Source: JAWWOL01 sp033851545
GTDB lineage: Bacteria; Actinomycetota; Actinomycetes; JAWWOL01
DNA: 64,000 bases
Assembly (NCBI GenBank): GCA_033851545.1
Contig: JAWWOO010000004.1
Location: forward strand, 112,193 to 176,192
Direction of reading: 5' to 3'
Part shown: positions 9,137 through 17,294 of the stretch, one piece after another
How positions within the stretch are numbered: position 1 is the stretch's first letter
Layout of the letters: each line of letters begins with the position of its first letter
The notes under the pieces: generated by a model
The model's input: the letters and a program-made list of their open reading frames with translations, nothing else
The model's database searches: none
Told to the model about the DNA's origin: nothing
Translations under genes and position numbers: made by a program

Positions 9137-9604
9137 CTAGGAGTCGACCAGATGCGCGGGCATCCCGCCGGTCGCGATAGGTCCCCAGCGATCGATGGTC
9201 ACGCGGATCAGCGACTTGCCCTGCCGGTGCATGGCGGCGCGGTACTCGCTCCAGTCCGGGTGCTCCCCGGCGATGCAGCGGTAGTAGTCGACGAACGCGT
9301 CCTCAGCCTCGGGCATGTCGAGCACCTCGGCCCGGCCGTCGACCTGGACCCACGCGCCGTCCCAGTCGTCGGAGAGCACGCAGATCGACACCCGCTCGTC
9401 GCGGCGGGCGTTGCGGGTCTTGGCCCGCTGGGGATAGGTGGCGACGACTATCCGGCCCTCGGCGTCAACGCCGCAGGCGACCGGCGACAGCTGCGGGCGG
9501 CCGTCGGTGCGCGTGGTGGCCAGCAGCCCGTGGTGCCGGGTGCTCAGGAACTCGAGCAGGTCGGCGCGCTCGACGCTGGTGTTCGTGGCGATGCTTGGCG
9601 ACAT
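9137..9604 (-). CDS. PPOX-class F420-dependent enzyme
   Basis: A 155-residue single-domain split-barrel protein. HHGLLATTRTDGRPQLSPV near the start and IVVATYPQRAKTRNARRD in the middle are typical of the PPOX/F420-dependent FDOR group, as is the WVQVDGRAEVLDMPEAED strand. These enzymes bind deazaflavin F420 (some bind FMN) and reduce diverse small molecules in the cytoplasm. The substrate cannot be read from sequence. It is a monocistronic gene with a weak AAGG ribosome site. Confidence 0.88.
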   Translation of the reverse strand: MSPSIATNTSVERADLLEFLSTRHHGLLATTRTDGRPQLSPVACGVDAEGRIVVATYPQRAKTRNARRDERVSICVLSDDWDGAWVQVDGRAEVLDMPEAEDAFVDYYRCIAGEHPDWSEYRAAMHRQGKSLIRVTIDRWGPIATGGMPAHLVDS

Positions 9605-9686
9605 GGAGGCGCCTTTCGCGTACGGAGGTTGCGTGCGGCTGCCAGGTTAGCCCTGGGCCGGCCGTGGTCCCGCGCCCGTCTGCGAG

Positions 9687-9728
9687 CGTTAGACGTAGGA
9701 CGCGGCAGAGCGCGCTGAACGTCTAACG
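9687..9728. repeat. Inverted repeat overlapping the stop of the ERCC4 gene
   Basis: CGTTAGACGT (9687-9696) is repeated as its exact complement at 9719-9728 with a 22-base spacer. The right arm contains the TAG stop of the ERCC4-Lsr2 gene, so in the leftward transcript it could form a long-looped terminator hairpin. It is weaker than the other hairpins in the window. Confidence 0.4.
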
Positions 9729-10697
9729 GTGCTGGCCGCCGCCGTGAGACGCCAGCCACGCCTGCATCACCGTTGCGGGCAGCCGGCCGCGGTCAGAGAC
9801 CGTCCAGCCGTTGGCCCTCGCCCACTCGCGCAGCGCGGCGTTGCTGGGCGCTGCGGCCCGGAGGTCAGTGGTGCCCATGCGGACCACCGCTGGCAGTTCG
9901 TCGAGCGCCCAGGCGTAGGCGGCCGCCAGCCAGCGATAGGTCCACTCCTCGGCCAGCTTGCGCGAGTCGCAGAACACGATCGGGACGCTGGGTACGCGGA
10001 CCTGGAGCTCGGCCAAGCCGTCCGCGACCACCGCAGGCCGTACCAGGGTCTGCGCGAAGATGCGGGGGTAGCGGTCCTCGACGACCAGAGCAGCGCGGGG
10101 CAGCGCGGCCAGCTCCGACATCGCGTAACGGAGCCGTCCCGAGGTCAGGCTGGACATCAGGTCGGACAGCGACTTGCGCTCGACCGCAGCGACCAGGGTG
10201 CCGTTGATGGTGACGCCGTAGTCGCCACAGGGAAGCGCCTTCTTGACGGTGCGTACCTGCTGACCGCCGAAGGTGTACGGGTAGCGTTCGTGCGCGTCGA
10301 CGAGGATCTCGAGCTCGGCGACGCCGGCGGCCCGGGCGGTGGGCGTGCGTACCTGCGGCCGGGACTGCTTGCGGGTTTTCGGCGACTGCCAGAAGACCAT
10401 CTCGCGGCCGCGGGCGTGGGTGTAGACGATCTGCGACCGGTGCTCGCGGCCACGATCAGCGACGACGTCGATGGCCGCGCCGCGCCGTTCGCAGACCCGC
10501 AAGGCCACCCGCTCGACGATGTCGGGTGTCCTCGGCCACTCGTCGACGGCGACCGGGTAGCAGAAGATCGCGTTGGTGCGCGGCCAGGTGTCCTTGACCC
10601 GGAAGACCAGTCCACCGGCGAGAGGCAGCCGCAGCAGGAAGGGCAGGGTGCTGTCGGGGTCCGGGTTGCGTGCGATCAGCAGCTCCACCCGGCACAT
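9723..10697 (-). CDS. ERCC4-type nuclease fused to Lsr2-type DNA-binding tail
   Basis: A 324-residue protein. The N-terminal region (MCRVELLIARNPDPDSTLPF) is followed near residue 130 by an ERCC4/XPF nuclease domain: LEILVDAHERYPYTF, LPCGDYGV and VERKSLSDLMSSL. The last supplies the G-D-Y and E-R-K-S signature of the metal-dependent nuclease fold. The last 40 residues (LREWARANGWTVSDRGRLPA) match the C-terminal DNA-binding domain of Lsr2, the actinobacterial xenogeneic silencer that reads AT-rich minor grooves. The layout suggests a nuclease steered to Lsr2-like sites. The start at 10697 is preferred because the family commonly opens with this motif; an ATG 12 codons upstream is possible. Confidence 0.85.
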   Translation of the reverse strand: MCRVELLIARNPDPDSTLPFLLRLPLAGGLVFRVKDTWPRTNAIFCYPVAVDEWPRTPDIVERVALRVCERRGAAIDVVADRGREHRSQIVYTHARGREMVFWQSPKTRKQSRPQVRTPTARAAGVAELEILVDAHERYPYTFGGQQVRTVKKALPCGDYGVTINGTLVAAVERKSLSDLMSSLTSGRLRYAMSELAALPRAALVVEDRYPRIFAQTLVRPAVVADGLAELQVRVPSVPIVFCDSRKLAEEWTYRWLAAAYAWALDELPAVVRMGTTDLRAAAPSNAALREWARANGWTVSDRGRLPATVMQAWLASHGGGQHR

Positions 10698-10892
10698 TCT
10701 GCCGCGAATCACCGCTGCGCTGTCGTCGCCCACGCCCAGACCCGCACGTGCCTTCGGAGGACACCTGCGCTTCGGGCGGCGCCTCGCGTCTTCGCTCGCA
10801 AAGATGAGGAGAGCGCGACTGCACCAGCAACCTCGTCCGGGGATGGGGACTTGACACTGCGACGTGGCGATCGGTCTGCACGTTGGCGCTGG

Positions 10893-11648
10893 TCAGTGAG
10901 GGGCGAGCCGCTGCCGTACAAACTGTTCCTCGGGGTGCCGGTGCACCGCGTGCCCGCCCTGGGTTGCTCGGCTGCGGGTGAAGTCTGCGGCGAGCGGTGC
11001 GGTCGCGGTCGCGGGCCGCACCCACACCGACGTCTGCGCGGGGCGTACCTGACCGGACTTCACACCCGCGAAGTCGTGCCGCTCCCAGCCGCCGAGCCGA
11101 CGGTACGCCGCGGCGTACCTTCGCCTGTTCGTGTCGTCGAGGAGCAACAGCCCGCGAGGCTTGACCTTCTCGACCGCGCGGTCGACGCACTCGACCCTCG
11201 CCCGGCCGTCCACGATCACCAGGTCAATCGAGGCATCAGGCACCGCGTCGATCGCGGCGACGTAGGCGTCGAAGAAACCGGGCGCCATCACCGTGGTGAT
11301 CTCGCCCTCGGCGGCCGGCTCGTGCAGCGAGAGCCGCAACCGGGGCGACGCTGCAAGCAGGCGCTCGTGCCAGACGGGATCGTGCTCCACGGCCGTCACG
11401 TCGGCACCGCGATCGGTCAGCCACAGCGTCGACCCACCGCTGCCGTACTCGAAGACCACCGATCCCGCGGGCAGCCGCGCCTCCACGAACTCCACTGCGG
11501 CGTACGGCCAGAACGGCTCACGCAGGTCGATGGGTGCGGCGTGCCGCAGCGGCCACCACCGCCGTAGCCGGGTGACCTGACGCGGGTGACGCGCGAGGAA
11601 GCGCGTCAGAGCAACAGCGTTGGCGACGACGTCCCGATTCAGTCGCAT
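10893..11648 (-). CDS. Class I SAM-dependent methyltransferase
   Basis: A 251-residue protein from ATG 11648. The SAM-binding glycine loop reads VVFEYGSGGSTLWL (about 64-77) and is followed by the acidic end of strand 2 (VTAVEHDPVW) and a DLVIVDGRARVECVDRAV strand. This is the pattern of the FkbM-like/methyltransferase-24 group, where the VDG motif often holds a metal. The acceptor is unknown. About 25 basic residues form the N-terminus. It is a single gene with no clear ribosome site, so the transcript may be leaderless. Confidence 0.8.
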   Translation of the reverse strand: MRLNRDVVANAVALTRFLARHPRQVTRLRRWWPLRHAAPIDLREPFWPYAAVEFVEARLPAGSVVFEYGSGGSTLWLTDRGADVTAVEHDPVWHERLLAASPRLRLSLHEPAAEGEITTVMAPGFFDAYVAAIDAVPDASIDLVIVDGRARVECVDRAVEKVKPRGLLLLDDTNRRRYAAAYRRLGGWERHDFAGVKSGQVRPAQTSVWVRPATATAPLAADFTRSRATQGGHAVHRHPEEQFVRQRLAPH

Positions 11649-11962
11649 TTTGGCAGGTTAGCGGGGATCGGCGGACGTTGCACTCCTCCGTTCGGGTTTT
11701 GCAGCGCGAAGTCACGTCCCGCGTCGGCGAGCGGCCTCGGGCGACCTCGTCGGCCGTCCGCCGAACTGGCGGGGGGAAGGGCACCGAACGCACCTAGCGG
11801 TGGTTCGAAGGTGGATGACCCCCGCTGCGTTGAGTCCATGGGGAACCCTCGTACAGGGTAAGCAAACACTAACTGTTAAGCCATATCCGCAGCAGTCGGT
11901 CGTTGGCCGTAGACAGCTTGACAACGAGACGACGACCGCGGTCACAGAGCAACACCTTCCAT
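11649..11962. other. Intergenic stretch, nothing recognised
   Basis: This is the upstream region of the methyltransferase gene. Several short open frames cross it, but none has a ribosome site or recognisable product. Confidence 0.5.
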
Positions 11963-12269
11963 CTCCATGCGCCTACCGTGAACCGTACGCGCCTGCCTGC
12001 CGATGACTGATCGGCTGCTGTGGACAACCCCGTCGGCAGGTCACCGCTCGCACCCAGCAGCGGTAGGGCAGACTCCCCGACCGAGCCGACCCACACAGGG
12101 CGTCCCGTGCGCCGGTCAAGGCTACGAACAGCTGGCGGCGCATCAACTCGAGCCGATCGGCGTGCGCATCCGGGTCCTCTATAGGGAACCGGGCCATCCG
12201 CAGCGATTCCGGGTCGACCGGGATGCAGAAGACGTGCTTGTAGTCCAGTCCCTTGACTCGCTTGACCGT
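11963..12269 (-). pseudogene. Decayed 3' end of a UvrD-type helicase gene, repeat copy 1
   Basis: On the minus strand pieces in different frames match the C-terminus of a UvrD-like helicase: DPDAHADRLELMRRQLFVAL and then, one frame over, WVGSVGESALPLLGASGDL. The stretch aligns almost without gaps with 19630-19936 (copy 2), including about 45 bases beyond the helicase stop, where CTCCATGCGCCTACCGTGAA is identical. This copy has frameshifts and has lost the stop codon. It is the left member of a direct repeat flanking the redox cassette. Confidence 0.75.
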
Positions 12270-12318
12270 GAGGAATAGTCAAGAGCTGTGGATCGGCGTG
12301 TCATGCAACATCACCGAC

Positions 12319-12334
12319 TGTCGGGATCCCGACA
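12319..12334. promoter_or_regulatory. Perfect 16-bp palindrome, likely operator
   Basis: TGTCGGGATCCCGACA is self-complementary and ends at the ribosome site (AAGGAG) of the short ORF at 12349. Its position suggests an operator for a dimeric repressor controlling the coupled ORF and SDR gene. No regulator gene lies beside it in the cassette. Confidence 0.5.
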
Positions 12335-12348
12335 AGGAGACGGTGGCG

Positions 12349-12456
12349 ATGGAATATCTCGCGACTACGACGACCCACGTACCTGACGGAACGCCCCTCT
12401 CGCCGCACCCCAGTGACCCGGCGCGGACCAAGGGCCACCGTCGGACGAGGTCGTGA
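12349..12456 (+). pseudogene. Muconolactone-isomerase remnant (35 codons) coupled to SDR gene
   Basis: An ATG with AAGGAG ten bases upstream opens a 35-codon frame: MEYLATTTTHVPDGTP followed directly by LSPHPSDPARTKGH. From memory the first half resembles the N-terminus, and the second half the C-terminal tail (TPLTPHPNDP type), of actinobacterial muconolactone delta-isomerase proteins of about 95 residues. The natural reading is an in-frame internal deletion of about 60 codons. The stop overlaps the GTG of the SDR gene (GTGA), so translation of the stub may still feed ribosomes to it. Confidence 0.55.
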
Positions 12457-13166
12457 GCGGACAGGACCACAAGGTGGTCATCGTCACTGGGGGTTCTCGG
12501 GGCATCGGCGCAGGGGTCGTCGCGGGGTACCGGCGGCGTGGCTGGGCGGTCGTTGCGGTCTCCCGCAACATCGAGCCTGCCGAGGATCCTGCCGTGCTCA
12601 CAGTCCAGGGAGACATCTCTGATCCCGCCGCCGTCGACCTGATCATCAGTGGGGCAGTTGAGAATTTCGGGCGTATCGACACCTTGGTCAACAACGCTGG
12701 CGTGTTCATTTCCAAACCGTTCACCGACTACACCGCCGACGACTACGCACGTGCGGTTGGCGTCAACCTCACCGGGTTCTTCGAGCTGACCCAGCGCGTC
12801 ATCACCGAGATGCTCAAGCGGGGCAGCGGCCACGTTGTCAACATCACCGCCACGTTGGCTGACTACGCCGACTCCAGCACGCCCTCCGTCTTGACCTCGC
12901 TCACCAAGGGAGGGCTTGCCTCAGCCACCAAGTCACTGGCCATCGAGTACGCCTCCCGTGGCATACGCGTCAACGCCGTCTCGCCGGGGATCATCCAGAC
13001 GCCGGAGCATTCACCGGAGGCCTACGACGCGCTTGCTGGCCTCCACCCACTCGGACGCGTTGGCCAGGTCAGCGACGTTGTCGGCGGGATTCTCTTCCTG
13101 GAGTCATCGCCGTTCATCACCGGCGAGATCCTGCATATCGATGGCGGCCAGATCGCGGGCCACTGA
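12453..13166 (+). CDS. SDR-family oxidoreductase without the usual catalytic Tyr
   Basis: A 237-residue Rossmann-fold protein starting at GTG 12453, overlapping the preceding stop. The cofactor loop (VTGGSRGIGAG), NNAG motif (LVNNAGVF) and C-terminal IDGGQIAGH are classical. The catalytic region reads STPSVLTSLTKGGLASATKS. The Lys is present, but the position four residues earlier, normally Tyr, is Thr, and the usual Ser is also not obvious. Related proteins with SLTKGG are known, so this is a divergent subfamily, not damage. Reductase activity is therefore uncertain. The context suggests small-molecule or aromatic-compound metabolism. Confidence 0.85.
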   Translation: MSGQDHKVVIVTGGSRGIGAGVVAGYRRRGWAVVAVSRNIEPAEDPAVLTVQGDISDPAAVDLIISGAVENFGRIDTLVNNAGVFISKPFTDYTADDYARAVGVNLTGFFELTQRVITEMLKRGSGHVVNITATLADYADSSTPSVLTSLTKGGLASATKSLAIEYASRGIRVNAVSPGIIQTPEHSPEAYDALAGLHPLGRVGQVSDVVGGILFLESSPFITGEILHIDGGQIAGH

Positions 13167-13185
13167 CCCCAAGAGCTGCGCGTGC

Positions 13186-14961
13186 TCAGAGATCGACTGT
13201 GAGGTCGCCCAGGGGCTGGGAGCAGCACGCCAAGAGATCGCCAGCCGCCGGCGGCTCGAGGGGTTCCGGTGCGTAGGAGACCCGGCCCTCCAGGAGGCCG
13301 GTCTCGCAGGTATGACATACGCCAGTCCGGCACGACCAACGAACTGGTACGTCGCATGCTTCGGCGAGCTCAAGGATGCTGGCGTACGCGTTGTCCCAAC
13401 GGACGTTCAGGCCGGTCCGCACGAAGGACACGAGCGGGCCTGTGCCGGGGGTACCTTCCGGCAGGTGTGGTGGCCGGGCGGGGGACTGGGCGATGCCGGG
13501 CGTAATCGGCGCCTCGGCGCCGAACGTCTCGGTGTGCAGGCGGGCGGTCGGCACGCCGAGGCTGTCCAGTCCGGCACGGATCGCCATCATGAATGGAGTA
13601 GGCCCGCAGAGGAACCACTCGCCGTCGGTCGGTGCTCCAGCGGCAGCGATCTTCTCGGCTGTGATGTGTCCGAGTTCGTCGTAGTCGGTCCCGAGGTGGT
13701 CGTCGGGACCGGGTTGGCTGTACCACACGCGGCTGCGCGCGTTCGGCAGCGTCGCCAGAAGCGACCGCGTCTCTTGAGCAAAGGCATGCTCGGCGCCGTT
13801 GCGCGTGCCGTGGAGCCACCAGATGTCGCGCGTTGACCGGCTGTCGTGGAGTGCGTGCAGCATCGCGAGTACAGGCGTCACGCCGACGCCCGCGCTCACC
13901 AGCACGACAGGCTGTGCGCCCTCGTCGAGCGTGAATTGACCACGCGGTGCCGCGACCTCGATCTGGTCACCGACGTCGACCGCGTCGCGCAGGTATCGGC
14001 CGGCCGCTCCGTGCGGTTCCACCTTGATCGCGATCCGGTAGCGAATGCTGTCCGGCGGTCCCGACAGCGAGTAGCTGCGCACGAGTGGAGGTGCGTCGGT
14101 GCCCGCTTCGAGCTTGACCGTGATGAATTGTCCCGCGAGCGCGCGCGCCAGCGCGTCACCGTCTTCTGCTTCGAGTTCCAGTGACAGCACGCTGGCACTC
14201 TCCGCACGCTTTGCGACTACACGCAGGGCCCGGAAGCCAGGCCAGGCTGGTGGCGGCCCGAGGACCGTCAAGCCCGCGTTGCCACCGCCTGGGGCGCCGC
14301 CGCGCTCCTGCTTGAGCAGCGCGAGTAACGAGGCCTGCCAGCCCGGACTGAGCGCCGGAATATGCAGCGCTCGCTGAAGCAGCTCGGGGTCGGGGTGACG
14401 GTCCACGTACAGCAGTGCATTGATGGACGCGACCGTCATTCGACCAGGCCCGGTCGCGACCCTGGTGATATCGTCGCCGGCTTCTACCGTGCCTTCTTCG
14501 AGGACTCGGAAATAGAAGCCGGGGCGACCGCGGCCGGTGAGCAACGCGGCCATCCGAGGCTCATTCATGCGAATACCGACCCGATAGCACGTCACGCGCG
14601 GTTGGGTAACCTCAAACAAGGCGGAGCCGATGCGGTACTGGTCGCCAATGCACACCTCGTCGTCACCAAGGCCGTCGACGGTGAAATTCTCACCGAACTG
14701 GCCGAAGACGAAATCGTCACGCTGCAGGTGGTCGCGCCAATAGTCGTACGAGCCGAGCTGATAGACGTACACGGCGCGTTGCTCGCCCCCGTGCCCGGCG
14801 CGGTCCCCCTGACCGTCTCCGTCGACATTCATCCGTCGGGCCTGACGGGGGCCCTGCACTGCGTCCTTCCAGATCCCGGTGAAGACGGTCCGTCCCTGCC
14901 AGCTGACGTCGCGCGGCAGCCCGACGTTGACCGACACCAGTCCCGCCACCCGATCTGACAT
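13186..14961 (-). CDS. MOSC domain - ferredoxin reductase - 2Fe-2S ferredoxin fusion
   Basis: A 591-residue protein from ATG 14961, preceded by GGGGAGGT. Order: MOSC domain (about 1-170, with FGENFTVDGL and the Cys of RVTCYRVGIRM), a helical linker, an FAD-binding reductase domain (LVRSYSLSGPP), an NAD-binding lobe (VVLVSAGVGVTPVLAM, EWFLCGPTPFM) and a C-terminal plant-type ferredoxin with SCRTGVCHTCETG and a fourth Cys in LLACC. MOSC proteins bind molybdenum cofactor and act on N-hydroxylated or sulfur compounds, and the fused chain brings electrons from NAD(P)H. It is a self-sufficient redox enzyme of the YcbX/YiiM-plus-reductase type. It is divergent from the VOC operon. Confidence 0.9.
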   Translation of the reverse strand: MSDRVAGLVSVNVGLPRDVSWQGRTVFTGIWKDAVQGPRQARRMNVDGDGQGDRAGHGGEQRAVYVYQLGSYDYWRDHLQRDDFVFGQFGENFTVDGLGDDEVCIGDQYRIGSALFEVTQPRVTCYRVGIRMNEPRMAALLTGRGRPGFYFRVLEEGTVEAGDDITRVATGPGRMTVASINALLYVDRHPDPELLQRALHIPALSPGWQASLLALLKQERGGAPGGGNAGLTVLGPPPAWPGFRALRVVAKRAESASVLSLELEAEDGDALARALAGQFITVKLEAGTDAPPLVRSYSLSGPPDSIRYRIAIKVEPHGAAGRYLRDAVDVGDQIEVAAPRGQFTLDEGAQPVVLVSAGVGVTPVLAMLHALHDSRSTRDIWWLHGTRNGAEHAFAQETRSLLATLPNARSRVWYSQPGPDDHLGTDYDELGHITAEKIAAAGAPTDGEWFLCGPTPFMMAIRAGLDSLGVPTARLHTETFGAEAPITPGIAQSPARPPHLPEGTPGTGPLVSFVRTGLNVRWDNAYASILELAEACDVPVRWSCRTGVCHTCETGLLEGRVSYAPEPLEPPAAGDLLACCSQPLGDLTVDL

Positions 14962-15255
14962 GCGAACGGAGCACCTCCCCACCCGCCATGGAGACCTTGG
15001 GCACGTACCAAGGTAGGTCCAATCCCGGATCGTGGAAACGCCTTCAGGCGTAGCCGTTGACGCGGCGTGGCCACAGGCAACCCTCGACCGCCATGCCGGC
15101 GCTCTGTGCACCGCCGACGGTCTTGGCAGCCATAGAACGAAGGGTGCAGTATACGAATCGCGGGGCCTCACTCGTCGCGAGCTGGGAGCACTGAGGCTCC
15201 TTGGCGGGCGCGCGAGCGAAGAGTCCTCACCCGATGGCTCCAGAGGAGGGTCGGC

Positions 15256-15939
15256 ATGAGCAGCGTGCAGGCGAACAGTGCAGGACAAGCAGGGACCGCC
15301 GAGGCTGCGGTGGTCGACATGAAACTCGAGGTAGTCGTCGTCCCGGTCTCGGATGTCGACCGCGCGAAGGAGTTCTACTCACGCCTTGGTTGGCGGCTCG
15401 ACGCCGATGTCGCCACCGGTGACGACTTTCGTCTGATCCAGTTCACTCCGCCTGGCTCCGGGTGCTCCGTGCAGTTCGGCACGAACCTCACGTCGGCAGC
15501 ACCGGGCTCGCTCCAGTCCACCTATCTGATTGTCTCCGACCTCGCCGCAGTGCGCGATGATCTGGCCAAGAGCGACGTCGAGATCACCGATGTGTTCCAC
15601 TGCGCCACCGGGTTCGCTTGCCGGTTCGGGGGCACTGACACACCTGGACGCGTCAGTGGGCGTGGACCTGACGACGGCAGCTACAGCTCGTTCGCCTCGT
15701 TCACTGATCCAGATGGCAACAACTGGCTGCTTCAGGAAGTCACGACCCGGCTTCCCGGGCGCGTCGACCCCGCGGCGACCGGGTTCGCGTCGGCTGCTGA
15801 CCTTGCCGAGGCGCTTCGCCGCGCGGCGGCGGCGCACGGCGAGCACGAGGCACGGACCGGGCAGGCCGACCCGGACTGGCCGGTCTGGTACGCCGAGTAC
15901 ATGGTGCGGGAGCAGGCCGGACAGGAACTGCCGACATGA
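15256..15939 (+). CDS. VOC-family (glyoxalase-like) protein
   Basis: A 227-residue protein from ATG 15256, with GGAGGG upstream. The N-terminal two-thirds is a vicinal-oxygen-chelate fold: KLEVVVVPVSDVDRAKEFY, RLIQFTPPGSGCSVQFG and FTDPDGNNWLLQEV. The last 60 residues form a helical extension (AADLAEALRRAAAAHGEHEA) typical of actinobacterial members. Such proteins often bind a metal and act on lactones, dioxygenase substrates or antibiotics. It is first in an operon with overlapping stops and starts (ATGA at 15936), so translation is coupled to the FAD enzyme. Confidence 0.88.
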   Translation: MSSVQANSAGQAGTAEAAVVDMKLEVVVVPVSDVDRAKEFYSRLGWRLDADVATGDDFRLIQFTPPGSGCSVQFGTNLTSAAPGSLQSTYLIVSDLAAVRDDLAKSDVEITDVFHCATGFACRFGGTDTPGRVSGRGPDDGSYSSFASFTDPDGNNWLLQEVTTRLPGRVDPAATGFASAADLAEALRRAAAAHGEHEARTGQADPDWPVWYAEYMVREQAGQELPT

Positions 15940-17294
15940 AGGTCGACTACGACGTCATCGTGATCGGCGGCGGCTCGCCGGGTGAGCATTGCGCCGGTGC
16001 GCTGGCCGAAGGTGGCCTGCGGGTCGCCCTGGTGGAGCGGGAGCTGGTCGGTGGCGAGTGCTCGTACTGGGCGTGCATCCCGTCGAAGACCCTGCTGCGA
16101 CCCGGTGAGGCCGTCCACGCCGCACGGGACGCCGCGGCCAGGGCGGAGGTCGACGTCCAGGCAGCTCTCGCCTGGCGGGACTTCATGGTCTCCAACTGGT
16201 CCGACGCCGGGCAGGAGAGCTGGCTGAAGAGCAACGGCATCGGTCTGCTGCGCGGCACCGGCCGGCTCGCCGGGGTCGGCGTTGTCGAGGTCGACGGCGT
16301 GCGCCACACCGCGACCCATGTCGTCGTGGCGACTGGCGCCGACCCGGTCACACCACCAGTCCCTGGGCTGCGCGGGCTGTCAGGGGTGTGGGGCAGCCGC
16401 GAGGCCACCAGCATGAAGGCGATCCCGCGTCAGCTGCTCGTGCTCGGTGGCGGGCCGGTAGGGGTGGAGATCGCGCAGATCGTCCGTCGGCTCGGCGGCG
16501 GCGCGACGCTCGTCGAGGCGGCGGCCCACCTGCTCTCCCGCGAGCCCGCGCCGCTCGGTGAGGCGCTCGCTGAGGTCCTGCGCCGCGACGGCATCGACGT
16601 CGTCCTCGGCGAACACGCCACGGCCGCACGGCGGGACGGGGAGGACTACGTCCTCGCCCTCGACAGGGGCCGCGAGCTGCGCGGCGACCGGCTGCTCGTT
16701 GCCACCGGCCGCCGCCCGCGGGTGGACGGGATCGGCCTGGAGACTGTCGGCGTCACCCCCGACGGTCACGGAATACCGGTCGATGCTCGGCTGCGGGTCG
16801 GCGAGCGGCTGTGGGCGATCGGCGACGTCACCGGCATCTGGCCGCTCACCCACGTCGGCAAGTACCAAGGCGAGGTGGTCGCCGCGAACATCCTGGGCGA
16901 GCCGCGCGACGCCGACTATCGGGCCGTGCCCCGCATCACCTACACCGACCCACAGGCCGCATCGGTGGGTGCCACTGAGGCCCGGTTCAGTGGCACCGCC
17001 CGGCTGTCGGAGCTGGCCAAGACGGAGACGTACACCCGTGCGTACGCCCAGTCCAACGGCTTCTTGACCCTCCTCAGCGACGGAGAGCTGCTGACCGGTG
17101 CCTACGCGCTCGGCCCCGAGGCCGGCGAATGGCTGCAACAAGCCACGCTGGCCATCCGAGCACGTGTGCCTCTCGACGTCCTGCGGGACACCATCCAGCC
17201 CTTCCCCACGTTCTCAGAGATCTATGTTGCCGCACTGAAGAACCTCCACGACCACACGGTGACCCTCGGAAACCGACTGTCGGAGGAGGCATGA
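15936..17294 (+). CDS. FAD-dependent pyridine nucleotide-disulfide oxidoreductase
   Basis: 452 residues, overlapping its upstream neighbour by four bases. The FAD loop (VIGGGSPGEHCAGALAEGG), the redox-active pair in GGECSYWACIPSKTLL, the NAD loop (VLGGGPVGVEIAQIVRRLGG) and RLWAIGDVTGIWPLTHVGKY place it in the dihydrolipoamide/mercuric reductase group. The C-terminal dimer domain has FPTFSE where classical members have HPTLSE, so the His of the proton-relay His-Glu pair is Phe. The physiological substrate is therefore unclear, though a disulfide or quinone is likely. Translation is coupled on both sides (ATGA at 17291). Confidence 0.9.
   Translation: MKVDYDVIVIGGGSPGEHCAGALAEGGLRVALVERELVGGECSYWACIPSKTLLRPGEAVHAARDAAARAEVDVQAALAWRDFMVSNWSDAGQESWLKSNGIGLLRGTGRLAGVGVVEVDGVRHTATHVVVATGADPVTPPVPGLRGLSGVWGSREATSMKAIPRQLLVLGGGPVGVEIAQIVRRLGGGATLVEAAAHLLSREPAPLGEALAEVLRRDGIDVVLGEHATAARRDGEDYVLALDRGRELRGDRLLVATGRRPRVDGIGLETVGVTPDGHGIPVDARLRVGERLWAIGDVTGIWPLTHVGKYQGEVVAANILGEPRDADYRAVPRITYTDPQAASVGATEARFSGTARLSELAKTETYTRAYAQSNGFLTLLSDGELLTGAYALGPEAGEWLQQATLAIRARVPLDVLRDTIQPFPTFSEIYVAALKNLHDHTVTLGNRLSEEA

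Noticed and set aside
13186..15288. Longer start for the MOSC fusion protein
   Set aside because: The extra 109 residues overlap the divergent VOC operon promoter and are not protein-like; ATG 14961 has GGGGAGG.
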